A stretch of 64,000 nt of DNA, taken from assembly GCF_023554555.1 (NCBI RefSeq), contig NZ_JAMJWC010000001.1:2294001-2358000 (forward strand). Reading direction: 5' to 3'. The notes under the pieces were generated by a model. The model worked only from the letters and a program-made list of their open reading frames with translations, was not told where the DNA came from and did no database searches. Positions 17,650 through 27,263 of the stretch are shown in pieces; positions within the stretch are counted from its first letter, which is position 1, and each line of letters starts with the position of its first letter. Origin of the DNA: Sphingobacterium sp. lm-10 (GTDB lineage: Bacteria; Bacteroidota; Bacteroidia; Sphingobacteriales; Sphingobacteriaceae). The position numbers and the translations under genes were made by a program.

Positions 17650-19260
17650 ATGAAGACAATACCATTGAGAACCCTGCAAGCTGATAGGAAGCAGCTCATC
17701 CCACTAACGAGGGTACGCCCATTTGCCTTCTATCTTCTGCTATTGATATATGGGTTCTTCTTCGCCTCTTCCTGTAAAAAAGAAGTTGCTCCGACAGCAC
17801 CGCCTGAGCCCACTGTTCCACGTACCACAGAACAATTGGTGTCGGACAGCATTTACTTCTATTTTAAGCAACAATCCTACTGGACCAGTTCTGTAGAGAA
17901 TGCAAACCCGATCAGTGCATTTACTGACCGTTTTTTTGCTACTAATGCAGACTTGATCACCAATGCGCGCAGCATTTTAAATGCCATGAAAGCACAAACG
18001 CCTTTTCACGCGGGATATAATGGCCCACTTGATCGATTTTCTTTTGTCGAAGAAACATCAGCAGGCGGCACCAACCTGCGGGCAGACCGATCGGATGGAT
18101 ATGGCATCTTCGAAACACTGGCTCGGGTTGATGCTGCGCCGGTTGCACACATCTATATCAGTTTTGTAGAAGGTGGTTCGCCCGCTGCGCGAGTAGGCAT
18201 TCAACGCGGCGACAAGATTGTTGGGATCAACGAGAATCGAAATTTGGAAGTTCCTTTATCAAATGATGGTACCATTTTAAGCCGAACTGCTATTAATCTG
18301 GTTGCCGAAGCACTGGAAAGTCCATCTTTTACGATTGTGGTGGAGCGTGCAGGCGTGATAATTAGCCACGAATTGCAATATGGCAATTACGAGATAGACC
18401 CATTAGTAGCCGACACCATTTATACGTTGCAAGGTCGTAAAATCGGATACTTCGCGCTGTCATCTTTCGAACAAACGCGAACCAGTTCTGGAACAGGCAC
18501 ACCATTTAGAGCAAAATTAGATGGCATATTTTCGCGTTTTAATAGTGAGCAGGTGCAGGATATTATCGTAGATTTTCGGTACAATGTAGGCGGTTATGTG
18601 CATGCAGCAGAATACTTGGCCAATCATTTGATCAATACCGAAGGCGACCGCCAATTAATGTACAAATCCGACACCAACCCAGCGCTCCGTCAAGGGCGAT
18701 ATGCTAGAGAGTTCGATGATGTCAACTTTGTTAAAAGCACAACACTTAATCCCCGGAAACTCTATTTTTTGATTGGTAACAATACCGCTTCAGCCAGTGA
18801 GTTAGTCATTAGTGCGCTGCAGGCATACTACAACCCAAATGGCAACCAAGACGCTGGATCACGCAGGATGGAGATTATTGGCAGTCAGCAGGCTGTAAAA
18901 CCAGGCACTTCAACCCCTAGCACCTATGGCAAACCCATGGGCTTCTTTCCAGAGACCATCATGAATAGAGTGGATCTTTGGGCAGCTTCGTTTAAAATCA
19001 TCAACGCCAGAGGTTATACAGATTATTGGGATGGTATTCCTGCCACGTATCCTACGCCTATACAAGACAACATTTTGTATAATTTTGGAGATCCGAGAGA
19101 GTCCATGACGTTCACTGCACTTTTTCATAGCTTGAATAACGCCTACCCAGCTACGACACAAGCTCGCGCAGCTCGCAATACGACAGGAAATAGTAACGGA
19201 ATAGAAATCGTAAAAGAATTGCATCCCAGAGCGCCGCGCGAGTTAAAAAAATATAAATAA
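17650..19260 (+). CDS. S41 family C-terminal processing peptidase lipoprotein (copy 2)
   Basis: This is a 536-residue paralogue of the preceding gene. The N-terminus is long for a lipoprotein signal: about 24 polar residues precede the hydrophobic stretch that ends at C42 (FASSC-KKE), so translation may begin further downstream. A PDZ-like region (about 170-255, PAARVGIQRGDKIVGIN) precedes the S41 core with VDFRYNVGGYVHAAEYL, nucleophile S381 in TASASELV and the basic TYGKP. The two copies differ clearly in sequence, so the duplication is old. A role in processing or degrading envelope proteins is inferred. The gene ends 18 bases before the LacI-type regulator. Confidence 0.88.
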   Translation: MKTIPLRTLQADRKQLIPLTRVRPFAFYLLLLIYGFFFASSCKKEVAPTAPPEPTVPRTTEQLVSDSIYFYFKQQSYWTSSVENANPISAFTDRFFATNADLITNARSILNAMKAQTPFHAGYNGPLDRFSFVEETSAGGTNLRADRSDGYGIFETLARVDAAPVAHIYISFVEGGSPAARVGIQRGDKIVGINENRNLEVPLSNDGTILSRTAINLVAEALESPSFTIVVERAGVIISHELQYGNYEIDPLVADTIYTLQGRKIGYFALSSFEQTRTSSGTGTPFRAKLDGIFSRFNSEQVQDIIVDFRYNVGGYVHAAEYLANHLINTEGDRQLMYKSDTNPALRQGRYAREFDDVNFVKSTTLNPRKLYFLIGNNTASASELVISALQAYYNPNGNQDAGSRRMEIIGSQQAVKPGTSTPSTYGKPMGFFPETIMNRVDLWAASFKIINARGYTDYWDGIPATYPTPIQDNILYNFGDPRESMTFTALFHSLNNAYPATTQARAARNTTGNSNGIEIVKELHPRAPRELKKYK

Positions 19261-19278
19261 TTATATCTAATTTAGCTC

Positions 19279-20286
19279 ATGGCTAATAAAAAACCAGCGA
19301 CCATTAAGGAAATAGCGCGAAAACTAAACATTTCAACGTCAACGGTATCTCGCGCGCTAAATGACCATCCAAGTATTGGCTTAGTGACGACTATGCGCGT
19401 GAAAAAGATGGCCGAAGAATTAAAATACGAACCGAACCAAACAGCTATCTTCTTTAAACAACGGAAAACTTTCACAATAGGCGTCATACTGCCTATGTTA
19501 GTCGAACCTTTTTTTACGGAGGCGATCAGCTCCATCGAACAGTACGCAAGCGAAAGAGATTATACCGTCATTTTGGGTCAGTCCCTAGATGATGAACAAA
19601 GGGAGTTAAACATTGTCCAGACATTTAAGAAACACCGGGTAGATGGTTTATTAATTTCCCTCAGTAAAAACACAGCGGATTTAACATTCGTTGATTCCCT
19701 TCGCCAGTCGAATATCCCCGTAGTATTCTTCGACCGCGTGCCCGAGCGTACCGATGTACATCGCGTATTTAGCGATCTTGCGACAGGAATGGAAGAAGCT
19801 ATTGAAGCCTTTGTAAGTCGCGGACATCAAAAAATAGCCTTGATCAACGGCCCTGATACCATGATTGCCTCAAAGCAACGGCTACATAGTTTTGAGATGG
19901 CCTTGAAAAAACAAGGTATCCCATTTGATCCTAACTACACCGTTCATACGGATCTTACATTGGAAGGGAATGAGACTGCGATGGAAACACTTTGCAATTT
20001 GCCCGATCGACCATCCGCAGTAGTTTCCTTTAACGATTTCGTGACGCTAGACGTTATTCGCTACGTTAAAACAAAAGGATTAGCACTAAATCAGGATATC
20101 TTTTTCATCAGCTTCGCAAACTATCCTTTGTGGCAATATATGGACAACCCACCCATGGGAAGTATTGAGCAGTATCCCGGTGAACAAGGCCTAAAGGCTA
20201 CTGAAATTTTGTTTGAAGCAATGGAACAGAAAGAAGATATGCCCTATAAAACCGTCGTATTAACGTCCAAACTATCGCTGAAATAG
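19279..20286 (+). CDS. LacI-family transcriptional regulator
   Basis: This 335-residue regulator has an N-terminal helix-turn-helix (about 5-26: TIKEIARKLNISTSTVSRAL) with the usual LacI recognition helix. A hinge helix and a periplasmic-binding-protein-like sugar-sensing domain (about 60-330) follow, with VDGLLISLSKNT, PVVFFDRVPE and PSAVVSFNDF marking its two lobes. Members usually repress or activate carbohydrate genes in response to a sugar or sugar phosphate. There is no sugar-utilisation gene adjacent; the neighbours are two S41 peptidases and the convergent rdgB, so its targets are probably elsewhere. The convergent stop codons are only about 20 bases apart, with no visible terminator. 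Confidence 0.92.
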   Translation: MANKKPATIKEIARKLNISTSTVSRALNDHPSIGLVTTMRVKKMAEELKYEPNQTAIFFKQRKTFTIGVILPMLVEPFFTEAISSIEQYASERDYTVILGQSLDDEQRELNIVQTFKKHRVDGLLISLSKNTADLTFVDSLRQSNIPVVFFDRVPERTDVHRVFSDLATGMEEAIEAFVSRGHQKIALINGPDTMIASKQRLHSFEMALKKQGIPFDPNYTVHTDLTLEGNETAMETLCNLPDRPSAVVSFNDFVTLDVIRYVKTKGLALNQDIFFISFANYPLWQYMDNPPMGSIEQYPGEQGLKATEILFEAMEQKEDMPYKTVVLTSKLSLK

Positions 20287-20305
20287 CGTTGAAAAGAAAT
20301 TGAAA

Positions 20306-20884
20306 TTATTGTTGACTGCGTAAAAAAGCGACCAACTTCTTGACTGCTACCGCGCGATGACTGATTTTATTCTTCTGCTCGGCACTCATCTGGGCAAATG
20401 TCTCTTCATAGCCTTTTGGTATAAAGATAGGATCATAACCAAAGCCCGCTCCACCACGTTCATCACTGATAATATTACCTTCTACACTCCCTTCAAAGAA
20501 ATGCTGTTGGCCATTAATAGAAAGAGAGATGACTGTACGAAAACGTGCTGTTCGATACAGATTATCTCCTAAATTCTCCAATACCAGGGCAATGTTCTGC
20601 TCCATATCCCTCGTACCACTATAGTGCGCAGAATATACACCGGGCTCCCCATCCAGCGCATCGATTTCTAAACCCGAATCGTCAGCAAAGCAATCCATTT
20701 GGAAATGCGTAAGGATATAATCACTTTTCTGCTTCGCATTGTGCTCAAACGTATCTCCTGTTTCTGGAATATCAGCTGTACAGCCAATATCTGCCAGTGA
20801 CAGCAAATCGAACTCTGCCCCTAACATCGCCTTTACTTCTTCCAGCTTGTGGGCATTATTGGTGGCAAATACCAGTTTAGTCAT
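20306..20884 (-). CDS. rdgB: RdgB/HAM1 family non-canonical purine NTP pyrophosphatase
   Basis: This enzyme hydrolyses dITP, XTP and similar deaminated purine triphosphates to monophosphates, preventing their incorporation into DNA. The 192-residue length is typical. The N-terminal FATNNAHKLEEVKAML holds the phosphate-binding T/SNN-K motif. CFADDSGLEIDALDGEPGVYSA carries the catalytic Asp pair, and GFGYDPIFIP plus SHRAVAVKKL are the family's C-terminal signatures. Its start overlaps the stop of the upstream gene by 8 bases, so the two are translated together. With maf, a second house-cleaning enzyme, it guards the nucleotide pool. Confidence 0.95.
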   Translation of the reverse strand: MTKLVFATNNAHKLEEVKAMLGAEFDLLSLADIGCTADIPETGDTFEHNAKQKSDYILTHFQMDCFADDSGLEIDALDGEPGVYSAHYSGTRDMEQNIALVLENLGDNLYRTARFRTVISLSINGQQHFFEGSVEGNIISDERGGAGFGYDPIFIPKGYEETFAQMSAEQKNKISHRAVAVKKLVAFLRSQQ

Positions 20885-21440
20885 TCGTTATAAATTTTTT
20901 GAATTCCAGCCAGAACGATTTTTTCTTCTCGACATTGGTAAACATCTCTTCAAAGCTGTAGGTATTGAAAACGGTAGCTACCCTTCCTTTCATATACGCA
21001 TTGTGCGGAATCGGAGGCAACACCAACGAAGAAGGCTCTACACCCAGCAAAGTAATCCGTGTAGGCTGGAAGAACTGCATGATTCGTTTGAAATCATTAG
21101 GGTTGTGCGCGTTGGCTAGATTGACCACGGCAACATCTTCCATGCGAAGGTCTACTGCAGATAGAATTCGCTCAAAAGCGTCCTGCGCTCCAGGAGAGAA
21201 GTAATCGTAATCGGGATAGCGTAAGATAAAAAGAATCTGCTTTTCAACCGATCCCTGGTAAATAAACTCCTCCGGAACGATCACCGGGGTGATACCAGCC
21301 GGAGGAGTACTGAATTGCTGTGCCTCGGCCTGCTGAAAACTATTTGACGCCTCCTGTTCCGCGGTAAAATCCACAGAGAAAAGCGTTTCACTCATCAGCG
21401 CATTTAGCGCAATGGGGTTATTTGTCAGCAGGTTAGACAT
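20877..21440 (-). CDS. UDG-fold-like protein without visible catalytic motifs (possible psi-like clamp-loader accessory)
   Basis: The 187-residue product has no clear named family. The first ~60 residues are Asn/Ala/Ser-rich and probably disordered, with a distinct N-terminal peptide. The remaining ~125 residues follow the order of a family-4 uracil-DNA glycosylase: a beta-strand FILRYP, a helix ending in ILSAVDLRMEDVAVVNLANA, a strand FFQPTRITLLG, then KGRVATVFNTYSFEEMF and a final amphipathic helix. The catalytic motifs GExPG and HPSxx are absent; NTYSF stands where the His loop would be. The enzyme function is therefore probably lost. A similar pattern is seen in DNA polymerase III psi (HolD), so a replication-accessory role is one hypothesis. 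It overlaps rdgB by 8 bases. Confidence 0.6.
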   Translation of the reverse strand: MSNLLTNNPIALNALMSETLFSVDFTAEQEASNSFQQAEAQQFSTPPAGITPVIVPEEFIYQGSVEKQILFILRYPDYDYFSPGAQDAFERILSAVDLRMEDVAVVNLANAHNPNDFKRIMQFFQPTRITLLGVEPSSLVLPPIPHNAYMKGRVATVFNTYSFEEMFTNVEKKKSFWLEFKKFITND

Positions 21441-21447
21441 CGTAAAA

Positions 21448-22428
21448 TTATTGACCTAAAATCCAGGCAAAAATCAATGGTGCTACAATCGTTGCATCCG
21501 ATTCTACAATAAACTTCGGTGTATTGATATCAAGCTTACCCCACGTAATCTTTTCGTTTGGTACAGCACCAGAATAAGAGCCATACGAAGTCGTGGAATC
21601 AGAGATCTGACAGAAATACGACCAGAAAGGAACATCGTGCCATTCCAAATCTTGATACATCATAGGCACTACACAGATAGGAAAATCGCCCGCAATACCT
21701 CCACCAATTTGGAAAAAGCCAACACCTTTACCACCAGAGTTCTCGCGATACCACTCTGTCAAGTAAACCATGTATTCAATACCCGATTTTACGGTAGATG
21801 CCTGCAACTGCCCTTTGATCACATAAGATGCGAAGATATTACCGGTAGTAGAATCTTCCCATCCTGGTACGACAATAGGAATATTTTTTTCCGCGGCTGC
21901 CAAGATCCAAGAGTTCTTTGGATCGATTTCATAATACTGCTCTAAATCACCGGAGCGCACCACCTGATACAGAAATTCGTGTGGAAAATAACGTTCGCCA
22001 TTCGCTTCTGCCTTCTTCCAGGCCGCTTCCAAATGAGATTGCAAACGGCGGAAAGCTTCCTCTTCTGGAATACAAGTATCCGTAACGCGATTATAGTGAT
22101 TTTCCAACAAATCCCATTCGTCTTGCGGAGTCAGATCGCGGTAGTTTGGTACACGTTTATAGTGCGAATGCGCCACCAAGTTCATTACATCCTCTTCCAG
22201 GTTGGCACCTGTACAAGAAATGATGGCCACTTTATCCTGGCGAATCATCTCTGCCAGAGAAATACCCAACTCTGCCGTACTCATCGCACCAGCCAATGAA
22301 ACCAACATCTTTCCCCCTTCGTCCAAATGTGTTTCATAGCCTTTAGCTGCATCTACCAGAGCCGCAGCGTTGAAGTGAAGGTAGTTTTTCTCTATAAATT
22401 GAGAAATAGGACCTCTGTTTTTCGTCAT
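21448..22428 (-). CDS. Deoxyhypusine synthase homologue (probable homospermidine/polyamine synthase)
   Basis: The 326-residue protein belongs to the deoxyhypusine synthase fold. Bacteria have no eIF5A, and bacterial homologues (SpeY in cyanobacteria) make homospermidine by transferring an aminobutyl group to putrescine. NAD-binding and core segments include LVSLAGAMSTAELGISLAEM, SCTGANLEEDVMNLVA, VVPGWEDSTTGNIFAS and FFQIGGGIAGDFPICV. The catalytic lysine that forms the enzyme-imine is in TWGKL, here K298, so the aminobutyl-transfer chemistry should be intact. On the minus strand a perfect TACCTTTG -7 box (CAAAGGTA at 22465-22472) lies 36 bases before the ATG. The gap to the next gene downstream is only 7 bases, so it may head a three-gene transcript with rdgB. 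Confidence 0.9.
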   Translation of the reverse strand: MTKNRGPISQFIEKNYLHFNAAALVDAAKGYETHLDEGGKMLVSLAGAMSTAELGISLAEMIRQDKVAIISCTGANLEEDVMNLVAHSHYKRVPNYRDLTPQDEWDLLENHYNRVTDTCIPEEEAFRRLQSHLEAAWKKAEANGERYFPHEFLYQVVRSGDLEQYYEIDPKNSWILAAAEKNIPIVVPGWEDSTTGNIFASYVIKGQLQASTVKSGIEYMVYLTEWYRENSGGKGVGFFQIGGGIAGDFPICVVPMMYQDLEWHDVPFWSYFCQISDSTTSYGSYSGAVPNEKITWGKLDINTPKFIVESDATIVAPLIFAWILGQ

Positions 22429-22735
22429 GATCTATTAAAAATTAAGATGGTAAATCCTTTTAAACAAAGGTAGCCTTTTTTGATGAAAAGCTTGTCGATA
22501 CATAAAATCTACCCTACTCCAACTGCTTTGGCGCGAATATGGCAGGTACTTCATGGAGAAGAGGGAGATTTATTGTCATTTCAATTTTATCAATAAATCA
22601 ACCATAAAATACAAATAATACGATATAATCAGTTCTTGTTTAAATTTGTATCAACATAACGAGCCTAAAAATGAAAATTGATTAAAATAATATTGGATTT
22701 ATTATTATATTAGCAGACTAAATAATAGAGGAAGT
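22429..22735. promoter_or_regulatory. Divergent promoter region between DHS homologue and gltB
   Basis: These 307 bases carry no gene. For the leftward gene the minus-strand box TACCTTTG (22465-22472) is a perfect TAnnTTTG match. For gltB the plus-strand box TAAATTTG (22641-22648) is likewise perfect and leaves an 87-base leader. Neither has a clear TTTG at -33. The leader is very AT-rich and shows no riboswitch-like pairing that I can identify. Confidence 0.45.
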
Positions 22736-25700
22736 ATGATGTACGATAGTTTGCAGGCATCCGGGTTATATAATCCGGAGTTTGAGCATGATGCCTGCGG
22801 TGTAGGATTTGTTGCACATATAAAAGGATTAAAATCGCATAATCAGGTTGCAGATGCATTAACCATGTTAGAAAACATGGAACACCGCGGTGCCTGTGGT
22901 TGTGATCCAGAGAGCGGTGACGGTGCGGGGATTATGATTCAGTTACCACACGAGTTCTTGTGGGAGGAATGTATTAGCCTGGGCATACAGTTACAGGAAC
23001 CGGGCTACTATGGCGCCGGTATGGTATTTTTACCAAAAGAACAGAAGCTGAATGCACTTTGCCGATCCCTTATTGAAGAGGCAACGAAAGAGCGAGGAAT
23101 GGAATTTCTTGGCTTTCGTGATGTTCCGGTGAACCGGGATGGCATCGGCCCTACGGCATTAAGCGCGGAGCCAGAGATTGTGCAATTTTTCGTTTCTCGC
23201 CCGGAGGGCATCAAGAACACAGAAGATTTCGAGAGAAAATTGTATGTCCTTCGCCGCCTGATTGTGCAGAAGGTAAAAGAACATCAAGAATATCCCCTAC
23301 CCCTATATTTTGCGTCATTATCCTGCAAAACGATCATTTACAAAGGACAACTCACAACCTATCAGGTAGGCACCTATTACACCGATTTACATGATGCGCG
23401 CGTGATATCTGCCTTCGGGTTGGTACACTCCCGTTTTTCTACGAATACTTTCCCTTCATGGGCTTTGGCGCAGCCATTCCGTATGATGGCGCATAATGGA
23501 GAGATCAACACCTTGACCGGAAACCTAAATTGGTTCTACGCCGGCGCTAGAGCCTTGTCTTCTCCCTATTTTACCAAAGAGGAGATGGATATCCTTCTTC
23601 CAGTAGTGGATAAAGGACAATCTGATTCTGCCTGCTTGGACAATGTAGTCGAATTGCTATTGCATTCTGGCCGTAGTCTTCCTCATGTCATGCTGATGTT
23701 GGTACCCGAAGCTTGGGATGGCAATACACAGATGGATCCGTTGAAACGCGCATTTTACGAATACCACGCTACGTTGATGGAACCATGGGATGGTCCTGCT
23801 GCACTATGTTTCACCGACGGAAAAATTATCGGCGCCACCTTAGACCGTAATGGATTGCGCCCACTTCGCTATGCGATTACTTCAGACGATCGCGTTGTCG
23901 CATCTTCCGAAGCCGGTGCCTTACCCATTCCAGAAGAATTGATCATCGAAAAAGGTAGACAACAGCCGGGAAAAATCTTCGTAGTGGATATGGAAGCAGG
24001 ACGAGTGCGCACGGACGAAGAGGTCAAGGGAGAATTAGTGCGCCAGCAACCGTACGGCGAATGGCTGGATAACTATAAAATCAAGTTGAAGGAATTAGCG
24101 GAACCGCGTGTAACTTTCACCTATTTATCCAAAGAATCTGTCTTCAAATACCAACAATCATTTGGGTATACACGGGAAGATCTAGAAACGATAATCGCCC
24201 CAATGGCGCTTACCGGCTATGAGCCAATTGGCTCTATGGGTACTGATGTGCCTTTAGCCGTACTTTCCGATCAGCCACAGCATTTATCTAGCTATTTCAA
24301 GCAATTCTTTGCACAAGTAACCAATCCACCCATCGATCCTATCAGGGAGCGTTTGGTGATGAGCTTAGCCACGTTTATCGGTAATGCCGGCAATATCTTG
24401 ATTGAGGACAAAAAGTTTTGCCACTGTGTAATGCTGGAGCATCCCATCATTACATCAGGCGAATTAGAGAAATTACGCTCTATTGATACTGGTGTATTTC
24501 AAGCGAAGACACTGCAAACTTATTTTAAAGCAGACGGACAACCCGGTTCGCTGGAAGCAGGTATAGAACGCCTTTGCCGCTACGCGGATGATGCCGTGAA
24601 AGATGGTTTCGAGGTATTGATCTTATCTGATCGCGCGATAGATTCTCAGCATGCAGCAATTCCATCGATACTCGCTGTATCTGCCGTGCACCATCACCTG
24701 ATCAAAACAGGTAATCGTGGTGCGGTAGGCTTAGTGGTCGAAGCGGGGGATGCTTGGGAAGTACATCATTTTGCCTGTCTGTTAGCATTCGGTGCTACCG
24801 CAATCAATCCATACATGGCCTTGGCCAGTATTCGCACCATGAAAGAAGAGAAACAACTGGATACCGATCTTTCTTGGGATGAGCTGCGCAAAAACTATGT
24901 AAAAGCAGTATGTGCAGGACTGTTAAAGATCTTTTCTAAAATGGGAATTTCGACTTTACAATCCTATCATGGTGCACAGATTTTCGAAATATTAGGTATT
25001 GATAAGGAAGTGGTAGACACCTACTTCTGTGGATCCGTATCCCGGATCGGAGGACTGACCTTAGATGATATCGCCCGCGAGGCGTTATCTAAACACGCCA
25101 AAAGTTTCGAACAAGGTCGCGTACCAAAGGAAATTTTACCAGAAGGCGGCATTTACCAGTGGAAACGACGTGGAGAAGGCCATTTGTGGAACCCACAAAC
25201 TGTACACTTATTGCAGCAAGCTTGTCGTAACAATGACTATTCCTCTTATAAGAAATATGCTTCCTTAATCAATAATCAGCAGGAGCGTATGTTTACCCTA
25301 CGTGGTTTACTAGACTTTGCGAAGCATCGCATACCTGTACCACTAGATGAAGTAGAGCCAGCTAGTGAGATTCTGAAACGTTTTGCGACAGGTGCCATGT
25401 CTTTCGGATCCATTTCTCATGAAGCGCACAGTACTTTAGCAATTGCGATGAACCGCGTTGGTGGTAAATCAAATACAGGCGAGGGAGGTGAAGATGAAGT
25501 ACGCTACACTCCTTTAGAGAATGGCGATTCCATGCGCTCGGCTATAAAACAAGTAGCCTCTGCCCGTTTTGGTGTCACATCCAATTACCTCACGCAGGCC
25601 GATGAAATTCAGATCAAAATGGCTCAAGGAGCCAAACCAGGAGAAGGTGGACAGCTACCTGGCCACAAAGTGGATGAATGGATCGCCAAAGTACGTCACT

Positions 25701-27250
25701 CTACACCCGGCGTTGGACTCATATCTCCTCCTCCTCATCACGATATTTACTCTATTGAAGATTTAGCACAGCTCATCTTCGACTTAAAGAATGCCAACCG
25801 CACGGCAAGGATCAATGTAAAGTTGGTTTCTAAAGCCGGTGTAGGTACTATTGCAGCGGGTGTAGCCAAAGCACATGCCGATGTGATCTTAATCGCTGGA
25901 TATGATGGCGGTACAGGTGCATCGCCGCTAAGCTCCGTGAAACACGCTGGATTACCGTGGGAACTTGGTTTAGCAGAAGCGCACCAAACCTTGGTGCAAA
26001 ACAGATTACGTAGCCGGATTGTATTGCAGGCAGACGGACAGATGAAAACCGGGCGGGACTTGGTCATCGCGACATTATTAGGCGCTGAAGAATGGGGAGT
26101 GGCTACCGCAGCGTTAATTGCGGGTGGCTGTATCATGATGCGCAAGTGCCACCTTAACACCTGTCCAGTAGGCGTTGCTACGCAAGATCCAGAACTACGC
26201 AAGCTCTTCTCTGGCAAGCCAGAAGATGTGGTGCATTTATTCCACTTCTTAGCAGAAGAAATGCGGGAAACCATGGCCGAATTAGGCTTCCGCACTATCA
26301 ATGAGATGGTAGGAAAAGCACAATTCTTGAAAAAACGCGAAGATATCCCACACTGGAAAGCACAAAAAGTCGATTTTTCCGGTATCCTGTATGTTGCCAG
26401 AAATTTCTCTGAAGACTCATTATATAATACCGAAGAGCAAGATCATGGCATGAGCATGATCCTGGATTGGGCATTGCTTAAGCAAGCAGAACGCGCTTTA
26501 GAAGTCAAAGATCCTGTATTCGGCACTTTCAAAGTGAAGAATACCGATCGTACAATCGGCACCATGCTATCCAATGAGATCTCTAAAATTTATGGTTCAA
26601 AAGGTCTGCCTGATGACACCATCAATTTCAAATTTGAAGGATCTGCCGGACAATCATTTGGTGCATTTGCTGCTAAAGGGCTTTCATTCGAACTGGAAGG
26701 CGAAGCCAACGATTATGTAGGTAAGGGTCTGTCAGGTGCTCAGCTAGCAATTTACCCGGCCAAGGAAAGCACACTCACGCCGGAAGATAATATCATCATT
26801 GGCAATGTAGCACTCTACGGTGCCACAACCGGACATCTATACATAAATGGTTTAGCGGGCGAGCGCTTCGCGGTGCGTAACTCTGGAGCTACGGCAGTGG
26901 TAGAAGGTATTGGCGATCACGGATGTGAGTACATGACGGGAGGTAGAGCATTGATCTTAGGCGCTACCGGTCGAAACTTTGCGGCAGGTATGAGCGGAGG
27001 AATCGCTTGGATTTACGACATCAATGAAACCTTCCGAGATAATTGTAATCAAGAGATGGTGGATCTGGATCCTTTAGATACCGAAGATGAAAACGAGATC
27101 ATCGTGCTCTTGAAGAAACATATCCATCTCACCAATAGTGCGCGAGCATCTTATATCTTGCAGCATTGGGCAAATGAAAAATACAAGTTCATTAAAGTAT
27201 TCCCAAGAGAATACAAAAATGTGTTAAATAAAAAATTAGTGGTCGCTTAG
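22736..27250 (+). CDS. gltB: Glutamate synthase large (alpha) subunit
   Basis: GltB makes glutamate from 2-oxoglutarate and glutamine-derived ammonia, the GOGAT half of ammonium assimilation. At 1504 residues it has full length. C21 in EHDACGVGF is the nucleophile of the class II amidotransferase domain; the ~20 residues before it are a propeptide that is removed. The domains follow in order: glutaminase (21-440), central, FMN-binding (about 850-1230) and the C-terminal GXGXG beta-helix (about 1250-1480). The 3Fe-4S cluster ligands are C1132, C1138 and C1143 in CIMMRKCHLNTC. gltD begins 13 bases after its stop. Confidence 0.97.
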   Translation: MMYDSLQASGLYNPEFEHDACGVGFVAHIKGLKSHNQVADALTMLENMEHRGACGCDPESGDGAGIMIQLPHEFLWEECISLGIQLQEPGYYGAGMVFLPKEQKLNALCRSLIEEATKERGMEFLGFRDVPVNRDGIGPTALSAEPEIVQFFVSRPEGIKNTEDFERKLYVLRRLIVQKVKEHQEYPLPLYFASLSCKTIIYKGQLTTYQVGTYYTDLHDARVISAFGLVHSRFSTNTFPSWALAQPFRMMAHNGEINTLTGNLNWFYAGARALSSPYFTKEEMDILLPVVDKGQSDSACLDNVVELLLHSGRSLPHVMLMLVPEAWDGNTQMDPLKRAFYEYHATLMEPWDGPAALCFTDGKIIGATLDRNGLRPLRYAITSDDRVVASSEAGALPIPEELIIEKGRQQPGKIFVVDMEAGRVRTDEEVKGELVRQQPYGEWLDNYKIKLKELAEPRVTFTYLSKESVFKYQQSFGYTREDLETIIAPMALTGYEPIGSMGTDVPLAVLSDQPQHLSSYFKQFFAQVTNPPIDPIRERLVMSLATFIGNAGNILIEDKKFCHCVMLEHPIITSGELEKLRSIDTGVFQAKTLQTYFKADGQPGSLEAGIERLCRYADDAVKDGFEVLILSDRAIDSQHAAIPSILAVSAVHHHLIKTGNRGAVGLVVEAGDAWEVHHFACLLAFGATAINPYMALASIRTMKEEKQLDTDLSWDELRKNYVKAVCAGLLKIFSKMGISTLQSYHGAQIFEILGIDKEVVDTYFCGSVSRIGGLTLDDIAREALSKHAKSFEQGRVPKEILPEGGIYQWKRRGEGHLWNPQTVHLLQQACRNNDYSSYKKYASLINNQQERMFTLRGLLDFAKHRIPVPLDEVEPASEILKRFATGAMSFGSISHEAHSTLAIAMNRVGGKSNTGEGGEDEVRYTPLENGDSMRSAIKQVASARFGVTSNYLTQADEIQIKMAQGAKPGEGGQLPGHKVDEWIAKVRHSTPGVGLISPPPHHDIYSIEDLAQLIFDLKNANRTARINVKLVSKAGVGTIAAGVAKAHADVILIAGYDGGTGASPLSSVKHAGLPWELGLAEAHQTLVQNRLRSRIVLQADGQMKTGRDLVIATLLGAEEWGVATAALIAGGCIMMRKCHLNTCPVGVATQDPELRKLFSGKPEDVVHLFHFLAEEMRETMAELGFRTINEMVGKAQFLKKREDIPHWKAQKVDFSGILYVARNFSEDSLYNTEEQDHGMSMILDWALLKQAERALEVKDPVFGTFKVKNTDRTIGTMLSNEISKIYGSKGLPDDTINFKFEGSAGQSFGAFAAKGLSFELEGEANDYVGKGLSGAQLAIYPAKESTLTPEDNIIIGNVALYGATTGHLYINGLAGERFAVRNSGATAVVEGIGDHGCEYMTGGRALILGATGRNFAAGMSGGIAWIYDINETFRDNCNQEMVDLDPLDTEDENEIIVLLKKHIHLTNSARASYILQHWANEKYKFIKVFPREYKNVLNKKLVVA

Positions 27251-27263
27251 CGGAGGAAAAGTT

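Noticed and set aside
25747..26301. 184-codon frame antisense to gltB
   Set aside because: Overlaps the FMN-binding and Fe-S region of gltB; the sequence is low-complexity and unrelated to any family.
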